Positions 1 to 4,764 of a stretch of 6,300 nucleotides of DNA are shown in pieces (position 1 is the first letter of the stretch; each line of letters starts with the position of its first letter). The stretch is taken from assembly GCA_964487295.1 (NCBI GenBank), contig CAZAQL010000135.1, positions 1 through 6,300 on the forward strand. Direction: 5' to 3'. This stretch comes from JAPEKQ01 sp964487295 (GTDB taxonomy: Bacteria; Joyebacterota; Joyebacteria; Joyebacterales; Joyebacteraceae). Below the pieces are notes generated by a model. That model was given only the letters and a program-made list of their open reading frames with translations. It searched no databases and was not told the DNA's origin. The translations under genes were made by a program, and so were the position numbers.

Positions 1-45
1 GTCTCCCCCCCCCTCCAACTCGACGCTTCGCCATCCCGAGACTCG

Positions 46-423
46 TCAGCGCTCCCCCGCCCAGCCCGGATCGTCGAACCGCTGGATCTCGAGCAGATAG
101 CCGTTCGGGTCCCGAAGGAAACAATGATAGATGCCGTACTCCTCGTTGGCCGCCGGCTCCTTCTCGAAGCTCACGCCGGCCTCGCTGAGGTGTTCGAACC
201 ATCCGTCGACGTCGTCGGTGACGAGCGTGAGGATGACGCCCGTCGGCTGGTCCGCCTCGGCCCTCCGGCAGAACCCCAGATAGCACTTCTGAGCGGTACG
301 GTAGATCCTGCACGCGCCCTGGTCGAGCACGAGCTCGAGGCCGAGCACTTTCTCGTAGAACCTGGCTGTCCCGTCCAGGTCGCGTGTGTAGCAGAATGTG
401 ATCTGTGCGTCGAAGAGCTCCAT
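46..423 (-). CDS. VOC/glyoxalase-fold family protein
   Basis: This encodes a 125-residue single-domain protein of the vicinal oxygen chelate superfamily (glyoxalase I, bleomycin resistance and ring-cleavage dioxygenase fold). Visible hallmarks are the helix motif FYEKVLGLEL at residues 22-31, the second-module motif LVTDDVDGWFEHL at 67-79 and the closing strand FLRDPNGYLLEIQRF at 102-116. The length suits one VOC unit of two beta-alpha-beta-beta-beta modules. The usual metal ligands are only partly present: Q7 occupies the first-strand position and E112 the last-strand position, but no histidine is seen at the start of the second module. Metal-dependent activity is therefore uncertain, and substrate cannot be inferred. 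The ATG start at 423 is supported by GGAGG (429-433) with a 5-base spacer. It is the last gene of the minus-strand cluster, 76 bases after the DUF72 gene. Family call is firm; function is unknown. Confidence 0.9.
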   Translation of the reverse strand: MELFDAQITFCYTRDLDGTARFYEKVLGLELVLDQGACRIYRTAQKCYLGFCRRAEADQPTGVILTLVTDDVDGWFEHLSEAGVSFEKEPAANEEYGIYHCFLRDPNGYLLEIQRFDDPGWAGER

Positions 424-499
424 GGCTTCCTCCGTGTCCCCGGCGATGGGGGGCTCACGGCGCGGGGTTCGACCGCTCCGGTGCTGCGGTCCGCCGCGC

Positions 500-1363
500 C
501 TACAGCAGCCTCTCCTGGAACCGCTCGATCGTCAGCGGCGCCGACCCCTCGTAGTGGTTGTTGACGTTCACGTAGACGCTGACGCCGCGGCCGAGCAGGT
601 CCTTCGTCACGCCGGCGACGGCCGAGAGCTCGTCGTCCTTGGGCGCCACGATCCGGTCCCAGACCTTCCCCGTGTGCTTCTCGATGCCCTGGCGGTTCGG
701 CCCGTGCAACCGAATGACCACGGCGTCGTGCTTCGCCAGCTCGTCTCTCCACCTGATGTACAGCTCGATGACCGACGGCATGTAGTAGCCCTGCAGGAGC
801 ACGGGCATGACGCGGCGCCTCTCGAGGAGCTCGAAGAACGCCCCGTCGAGCCACTTGGGGTTCCTGAGCTCGACACCGTACCGGTACCCGGACGGAAGCC
901 CCTCGAGGAAGGGGTCCAGATCCGAGAGGAACGCCTTCTCCGACTTCATCTTCTGCCGGTTGAGATATTCGAACTGGAACATGACCGGACCGAGCGTGTC
1001 CCGCATGGGCTCGAGCGCGGAGAGGAACCGCTCGACGAGGTCGAGCGAGAGGAAGTGCGGGTTCGGATCCAGCGCCTGTATCTTCGATTTGCGGTACTGA
1101 TGCGTGAGCGTGACGCTGTTCGGGGCCTTGACGGTGAAGCGGAACGTGTCGGGCACGGCTTCCCGGTACGACCTCACGTCGGCTTCGGCCGGCATCCTCG
1201 CCCGGCCGCTCTTCCCGAGCGACCAGAACCACCGATCGACCTCGACCGTGTCGTACTTGCGCGCGTACTCCGCGAGGAAGTCGATCCCCTCTGGAGCCGA
1301 GTAGACGAGCCCCGTCCACGAGCGGTACTTCCAGCTGCACGTGCCGATCCTGAGCTCAGCCAT
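500..1363 (-). CDS. DUF72 (YecE-like) domain protein
   Basis: This encodes a 287-residue protein of the DUF72 family, a TIM-barrel-like family with no established biochemical role. Family signatures appear in order: GTCSWKYRSW at residues 7-16, YDTVEVDRWFW at 38-48, FRFTVKAPNSVT at 74-85, YGVELRNPKW at 162-171, VVIRLHGPNR at 215-224 and YVNVNNHYEGSAPLTIERF at 264-282. The length is in the normal range, so the gene appears intact. An upstream in-frame start at 1438 exists, but ATG at 1363 is preferred: the family's conserved N-terminus begins there, and AAGGAG (1368-1373) lies 4 bases before it. The start overlaps the end of the RNA-ligase gene by 8 bases (ATGGCTGA), which suggests translational coupling. 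No secretion signal or membrane segment is visible, so it is probably cytoplasmic. Confidence 0.93.
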   Translation of the reverse strand: MAELRIGTCSWKYRSWTGLVYSAPEGIDFLAEYARKYDTVEVDRWFWSLGKSGRARMPAEADVRSYREAVPDTFRFTVKAPNSVTLTHQYRKSKIQALDPNPHFLSLDLVERFLSALEPMRDTLGPVMFQFEYLNRQKMKSEKAFLSDLDPFLEGLPSGYRYGVELRNPKWLDGAFFELLERRRVMPVLLQGYYMPSVIELYIRWRDELAKHDAVVIRLHGPNRQGIEKHTGKVWDRIVAPKDDELSAVAGVTKDLLGRGVSVYVNVNNHYEGSAPLTIERFQERLL

Positions 1364-1955
1364 CGGACTCCTTCTCGGTACGATCCACGCCGGCTCCCTC
1401 CCGCGGAACGTCCCCGGTCGGAACCGGCGTCTCGGCAAGCGGGAACGACTGCCGCCGCCGCCACTTGCCCTCCTCGTGCGTCATGAGCGAGACCTCCCCG
1501 ACCTCGACCTCGATCGGTTCGGCCGTCATGACGGCCTGGACCTCCCTGCAGACCCGCGCGAGCTCCTCCGGGTCCTCCGAGTGCGCGACCGTCAGGTGCG
1601 GGTCGGGCGACTCGACGGCGCCGCCGTACGGCGGGTAGTCCGGGTAGCGCTCGACCGTGTACGCGATGAGCTGGTCGATCGGCTCCCGCGGCTCGGGCAC
1701 GAGGAACAGCACGTCCGCGAACTGCCCGAGCCGGGTCAGACCGAAGGAGAACCTCGGGAACTTCGAGAAGTGCTCCCAGAGCCCGGCCAGCAGCTCCTCG
1801 GTGATCCCCTCGACGTCGACGAACGGGAAGAGAACCGTCACGTGCGCGGGCATCCCGAGCGGCGCGACGGGATCGTACTTCTGCCGAAACGGCCCGACGA
1901 GCTCCTCGGCCCCCGGAACCTCGATGACGAGCGCCGATGTTCCCTGAGTTCTCAC
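1356..1955 (-). CDS. 2'-5' RNA ligase family protein (2H phosphoesterase)
   Basis: This is a 199-residue protein of the 2H phosphoesterase superfamily, whose members act on 2'-5' or cyclic phosphodiester bonds in RNA or small nucleotides. The two catalytic HxT motifs are both present, HVT at residues 38-40 (in AHVTVLFPF) and HLT at 120-122 (in PDPHLTVAHSED), at the expected spacing, so the enzyme looks competent. The frame extends upstream to a GTG at 2033, but that start has no Shine-Dalgarno, overlaps the nitroreductase gene and adds an Arg/Glu-rich leader absent from the family. GTG at 1955 is chosen because GGAG lies 6 bases before it (1962-1965) and the family's first strand (SALVIEVPG) follows at once. 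It sits 43 bases after the nitroreductase and overlaps the DUF72 start by 8 bases. The physiological substrate is unknown, as for many bacterial members. Confidence 0.9.
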   Translation of the reverse strand: MRTQGTSALVIEVPGAEELVGPFRQKYDPVAPLGMPAHVTVLFPFVDVEGITEELLAGLWEHFSKFPRFSFGLTRLGQFADVLFLVPEPREPIDQLIAYTVERYPDYPPYGGAVESPDPHLTVAHSEDPEELARVCREVQAVMTAEPIEVEVGEVSLMTHEEGKWRRRQSFPLAETPVPTGDVPREGAGVDRTEKESDG

Positions 1956-1961
1956 TCCGCG

Positions 1962-1965
1962 CTCC
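1962..1965 (-). promoter_or_regulatory. Ribosome binding site that decides the RNA-ligase start
   Basis: On the minus strand GGAG is followed by a 6-base spacer and GTG at 1955. The competing GTG at 2033 has only GC-rich sequence without a purine tract before it. Confidence 0.6.
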
Positions 1966-1998
1966 AGTCTCCGGCGAGTGCCGGCCTGCTCCCGCCGC

Positions 1999-2937
1999 TC
2001 AAGCCGTCTCCGAGTCGTCGAGCTCCCAGTCACGCGCGTACGCTTCGAAGCAGCCGAATGCCGCCTTCCTGAAGGACTCGAGGATCGCTTCGTTGAAGAC
2101 CGGCATGAGGTCGGCCCGGTAGTGGAGGCCGAAGTACCGCTGCGCCACGGTGATGTGGCCTTGCCGCTCCACCTCCTCGAGCATCGCCGCAGCGGCCTTG
2201 TCGCCGTGTACTCGCCGCATCACCTTCTCGAGCATCGCGACCCGCTCGGGAAGCGCCTGGATCGTCGCGTGGTCGTACTTCTCGTCGTAGACCCTCCGCA
2301 GCTCCTCGTCAGGCAGCTCCGAGTAGCGCTCCTCGTGCACGAACACCGCCGGCGAGAGCTTCCGCCGGGGCTGCGGCCGCTTCTTCGGATAGCCCACGCT
2401 CAGCAGCACGACCGGGAACACTCCTCCGGGCATGCCGAGCATCTCCCTGAGCTCCGTGAAGCTCGACATGATGCTCCCGACGTAGACCGAGCCGAGTCCG
2501 AGCGCGTCGGCCGCCGTGCAGACGTTCTGCGCGGCGATGACCGTGTCCTGAAACGCGATCCAGAACGACATGAACGTGTCGCGCGCCGTGAACGGCGCGC
2601 CCTCGAGCCTGGCCCACCGCTCGAGGCGATGGTAGTCGATGCAGAAGACGAGCGCCACCGGGGCGCGGGACACGAACCGCTGACCGCCGCACAGCTCGGT
2701 CAGCCGCTCCTTCGTGCTCTCGTCCCGGACCGCGACGATCGAGTACGGCTGGAGGTTGCCGCCCGTCGGAGCGTGCGCCGCTGCGCTCATGATCGTCTCG
2801 AAGACATCATCGGGGATCGGCCGGCTCTCGAAGTCGCGCACGCTCGCGCGCTCGAGGAGCAGGTTCATCGTGTCGTTGTCATGTCCCGAGCCGCTCCCGG
2901 CCGGTCCGTGATGGGATGGCATGTCGTTCCGTGTCAT
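1999..2937 (-). CDS. Nitroreductase family flavoprotein
   Basis: This encodes a 312-residue FMN-dependent nitroreductase-family protein; members use NAD(P)H to reduce nitro, quinone or other electrophilic substrates. FMN-binding hallmarks are ERASVRDF at residues 29-36 (R30, S32, R34), HAPTGGNLQPYS at 55-66 (N61), the dimer-core helix around ALGLGSVYVGS (145-155), and LLSVGYPKKRP at 178-188 before the basic PRRKL. The canonical domain ends near residue 200. About 110 further residues follow, charged and helical in character, making the protein longer than simple nitroreductases. The first 23 residues (rich in Gly, Ser and His) lie before the conserved MNLLLERASVR. The ATG at 2937 is kept because GGAGGT (2941-2946) stands 3 bases upstream, whereas the alternative ATG at 2868 has no well-placed Shine-Dalgarno. 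It is 47 bases downstream of the transporter gene, in the same operon-like run. Substrate is not predictable. Confidence 0.92.
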   Translation of the reverse strand: MTRNDMPSHHGPAGSGSGHDNDTMNLLLERASVRDFESRPIPDDVFETIMSAAAHAPTGGNLQPYSIVAVRDESTKERLTELCGGQRFVSRAPVALVFCIDYHRLERWARLEGAPFTARDTFMSFWIAFQDTVIAAQNVCTAADALGLGSVYVGSIMSSFTELREMLGMPGGVFPVVLLSVGYPKKRPQPRRKLSPAVFVHEERYSELPDEELRRVYDEKYDHATIQALPERVAMLEKVMRRVHGDKAAAAMLEEVERQGHITVAQRYFGLHYRADLMPVFNEAILESFRKAAFGCFEAYARDWELDDSETA

Positions 2938-2984
2938 TCGACCTCCGGTTCTGTGACCTCAGAGCGCGCGTGCGTCCCGCCGCG

Positions 2985-3869
2985 TTAGGCCTCTCGGTCG
3001 CGGTGTCCCGGCTCGTCGGGCTCGACGTGCACGACGACCTCGATGACGTCGCAGCCGCACGCCAGGACGCGCCGTTTCGCCTCCTCCGCGATGTCGTGCC
3101 CCTCGCGAACGGACATCTCCGGGTCGACGAGCAGATGCACATCGACCGCGACCCGGCCTCCCATGAGCCGCGCGCGCAGCTCGTGATGGGAGTTGACGCC
3201 ACCGGTTCCGTCGAGACATCGCGCGATCCGCTCGAGCACGTCGTCCGGGGGAGCGCTGTCGACGAGCTCGCCCAGGCTCTCGCGGACGATGCGGACCGCG
3301 ACGACGGCGAGGAACGCGGCGAGCACGACGGCCACGACGTGATCGAGGAAGGCCCAGTCGGGTCCTCCTATGACGATGCCTGCAAGGCCCGCGGCCGCTG
3401 CCACGGACGTGAAGGCGTCCGTCCTGTGGTGCCAGGCGTTGGCGACCAGCGACGAGTCGCGCTCGCGCTCCCCCACGCGCCGCGTGAGGCGGTAGAGCAG
3501 TTCCTTGACGGGCACCGACACCAGCGCCGCGATGAGCGGTACGACCGCCCTGACCTGATCGTGCTGCTCTCGATGCGTCGCGATGGCGGTCCACGCGATC
3601 CAGACCGCCGCGCCGAACAGTGACAGTCCGACGAAGACCGTCACGAGCGTCGTGACGCGTCGGTGACCGTACCTGTGCGTGCCGTCCGCCGGCTTGTCTG
3701 CCACGCGAATGCCGGCGAGGACCGCGACGTCGGTCACGAGATCCGACAGGCTGTGGAACCCGTCGGCCAGAATGGTCTGGCTGGAGAAGACGACGCCCGA
3801 CGCGATCTTCGCCGCCGAGAGGAGCGCGTTCATCCACAGGCCCAGCCATGTCACGCCCTGTCTGGTCAC
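2985..3869 (-). CDS. Cation diffusion facilitator (CDF) family metal transporter
   Basis: This 294-residue inner-membrane protein belongs to the CDF family, which exports divalent cations such as Zn2+, Fe2+, Mn2+ or Co2+ by proton antiport. The transport site is intact: H39xxxD43 in ADGFHSLSD (second membrane segment) and H147xxxD151 in AWHHRTD (fifth segment). The loop after segment two carries DGTHRYGHRR (D62, H65, H69), matching the second binding site of YiiP-type transporters. Hydrophobic segments lie near residues 8-30, 31-54, 74-96, 108-124, 141-168 and 174-196. The C-terminal part (about 208-285) is the cytoplasmic dimerisation domain, with H245, H258 and H281 as possible ligands. The start is GTG at 3869, with GGGAG (3876-3880) 6 bases before it; no better in-frame start is seen. 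It heads the minus-strand cluster apart from a candidate small ORF that overlaps it by 4 bases. Metal specificity cannot be read from sequence. Confidence 0.94.
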   Translation of the reverse strand: MTRQGVTWLGLWMNALLSAAKIASGVVFSSQTILADGFHSLSDLVTDVAVLAGIRVADKPADGTHRYGHRRVTTLVTVFVGLSLFGAAVWIAWTAIATHREQHDQVRAVVPLIAALVSVPVKELLYRLTRRVGERERDSSLVANAWHHRTDAFTSVAAAAGLAGIVIGGPDWAFLDHVVAVVLAAFLAVVAVRIVRESLGELVDSAPPDDVLERIARCLDGTGGVNSHHELRARLMGGRVAVDVHLLVDPEMSVREGHDIAEEAKRRVLACGCDVIEVVVHVEPDEPGHRDREA

Positions 3870-3955
3870 TGAGGTCTCCCGTCCTGTCGCCGCGCACCCG
3901 CCGCGGGCCAGTAGATGACCTTCGAGAGCACCGGGTCGTCATCCCGGTCGTACAC
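3866..3955 (-). CDS. Candidate small ORF (29 aa) coupled to the CDF gene
   Basis: This frame runs from GTG at 3955 to a TGA that overlaps the transporter's GTG as GTGA. It reads as an acidic start (MYDRDDD), a central VLSKVIYWP (residues 9-17) and a basic tail ending RRQDGRPQ. Support: GGGAG at 3963-3967 with a 7-base spacer, a candidate promoter whose predicted transcript start (near 3969) lies just upstream, and mostly G/C-ending codons as in neighbouring genes. Against: it is very short, no family is recognised, and high GC makes chance frames common. It could be a small protein, a leader peptide controlling translation of the transporter, or chance. No membrane segment or signal peptide is evident. 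Confidence 0.35.
   Translation of the reverse strand: MYDRDDDPVLSKVIYWPAAGARRQDGRPQ
3876..3880 (-). promoter_or_regulatory. Ribosome binding site of the CDF transporter
   Basis: On the minus strand GGGAG is followed by a 6-base spacer and GTG at 3869. It supports the rare GTG start and lies inside the coding frame of the upstream candidate small ORF. Confidence 0.55.
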
Positions 3956-3975
3956 GTCTCCGCTCCCGACAGCCC

Positions 3976-4004
3976 ATTGTGCGGCTTTCCCGGCGCGTCT
4001 TCAA
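3976..4004 (-). promoter_or_regulatory. Candidate sigma70-type promoter for the minus-strand operon
   Basis: On the minus strand TTGAAG (3999-4004) is separated by exactly 17 bases from CACAAT (3976-3981). Each hexamer matches the consensus at 4 of 6 positions. The predicted transcript start is near 3969, directly before the Shine-Dalgarno of the candidate small ORF and about 100 bases before the transporter GTG. The match is moderate and rests on pattern alone. Confidence 0.35.
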
Positions 4005-4032
4005 GGCCGCGCTGGGTCCCCGGGCTGATTCA

Positions 4033-4041
4033 TGATAGAAT
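4033..4041 (+). promoter_or_regulatory. Candidate extended -10 promoter of the beta-helix gene
   Basis: TGATAGAAT fits the extended -10 pattern TGnTATAAT, with the hexamer matching at 5 of 6 positions. It is one of the few A/T-rich spots in this region. No convincing -35 is present 16-18 bases upstream. The predicted start would fall at about 4048, which would make an mRNA starting at the first ATG essentially leaderless, or leave about 9 bases before the second ATG at 4057. Confidence 0.35.
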
Positions 4042-4047
4042 GGAAGA

Positions 4048-4764
4048 ATGGAGACGATGGCACGCACGAGTCGCGATCACGTCGGCATCGCATGCGCAGC
4101 GGCGCTCGCTCTGCTCGTCGCGTTCACCCCTGCGCCGGCCGCCGCCACCTCGCTCCGCGAGGCCTACGAGGCAGCGGGTCCGGGCGGCGGACACGACAAG
4201 CTCGTCACGCTCGAGACCGGGCGGGTCTACACCGGCGGCCTGCTCATCGGACCCGTGCTGTCACCCAGAAGCTGGCTCCTCGAGGGGGAACCGGGCCTCA
4301 ACGTCAGGATCGACGGCAACGGGGCCATACTCGACCTCAGGGGCGAGCAGATCTGCATCTCCTACTGCTCGAACACGCTCGACATCGAGGACTGCGTCAT
4401 CCTCCGAGGCAACGTCCGGTTCCGCGGCATCGACACGTTCGACCACTACGAGATCCCGACGGGCTCGGTGCGCTACTGCACGTTCTACGAACCCCACGAC
4501 TACGGCGTCAGACTCCAGGGCACCGGCTCCGGTGTGACGCTCGAACGCAACATCGTCGTCGACGCCTTGAACACGGGCCCCGATTTCCTCTACGTCAACG
4601 GCTGGTCGAACGACTGGCTCCCGACCGGCGCGAGCTTCTCCCCCAGCGTCCAGGTGGGCCTCTACGGCTACCCCACGATCCGGGACAACTGGACGTATCA
4701 CTCCGACCACCACGCGAACTCGGACTCGCTGAGACACTTCTGCCTGCTCTGTGAGTACGGCTGA
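4048..4764 (+). CDS. Secreted right-handed beta-helix protein, N-terminal part (ends at in-frame TGA)
   Basis: This 238-residue frame begins with a signal peptide: basic MARTSRDH, a hydrophobic stretch (about residues 13-27) and a likely signal-peptidase I site after the Ala run at 31-33. The mature part has the short repeating strands of a parallel beta-helix, for example NVRIDGNGAILDL (85-97), LDIEDCVILRGNVRF (111-125), GSVRYCTFYEP (139-149) and SGVTLERNIVVDAL (161-174). It has several cysteines (103, 107, 116, 144, 232, 235). Such domains often bind or cleave polysaccharides, but no catalytic residues are identified. It stops at TGA (4762-4764) before the helix domain is complete, and the same frame continues as the next feature, so this is probably the front of a broken gene. 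The start at 4048 is the outermost ATG; ATG at 4057, with GGAG 3 bases before it, is equally plausible and fits the signal peptide better. Confidence 0.72.
   Translation: METMARTSRDHVGIACAAALALLVAFTPAPAAATSLREAYEAAGPGGGHDKLVTLETGRVYTGGLLIGPVLSPRSWLLEGEPGLNVRIDGNGAILDLRGEQICISYCSNTLDIEDCVILRGNVRFRGIDTFDHYEIPTGSVRYCTFYEPHDYGVRLQGTGSGVTLERNIVVDALNTGPDFLYVNGWSNDWLPTGASFSPSVQVGLYGYPTIRDNWTYHSDHHANSDSLRHFCLLCEYG
4762..4764 (+). other. In-frame TGA interrupting the beta-helix reading frame
   Basis: The codons around it read C-E-Y-G-TGA-V-I-P-T-P. Both sides are in the same frame, so no frameshift is needed to join them, and the following GTG has no ribosome binding site. A single change from TGG (Trp) would create it. 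Three other genes here end in TGA, so TGA is a normal stop codon in this genome. Confidence 0.85.

Noticed and set aside
1..45. Terminator after the VOC gene, including the run of nine C at 5-13
   Set aside because: No stem-loop followed by T residues on the transcribed strand; only a C homopolymer, which alone supports no feature.
171..1340. A 389-codon minus-strand frame overlapping the VOC and DUF72 genes
   Set aside because: Arg/Ala/Gly-rich shadow in another frame of the same strand; the VOC and DUF72 frames carry all recognisable family motifs.
1956..2033. Upstream extension of the RNA-ligase gene to GTG at 2033
   Set aside because: No ribosome binding site, overlap with the nitroreductase gene, and an Arg/Glu-rich leader not seen in the family; GTG at 1955 has GGAG at good spacing.
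1978..2988. A 336-codon plus-strand frame opposite the nitroreductase
   Set aside because: Its composition (Arg, Leu, Val, Asp, His repeats) is that of an antisense shadow, and the nitroreductase motifs are unambiguous.
2959..3942. A 327-codon minus-strand frame overlapping the CDF gene
   Set aside because: Almost entirely Arg/Gly/Ala-rich, with no membrane segments; it is a frame-shifted shadow of the transporter.
4762..4764. Genome-wide reassignment of TGA to Gly or Trp
   Set aside because: TGA ends the VOC, RNA-ligase and nitroreductase genes exactly where their domains finish, and no other gene here contains an internal TGA.
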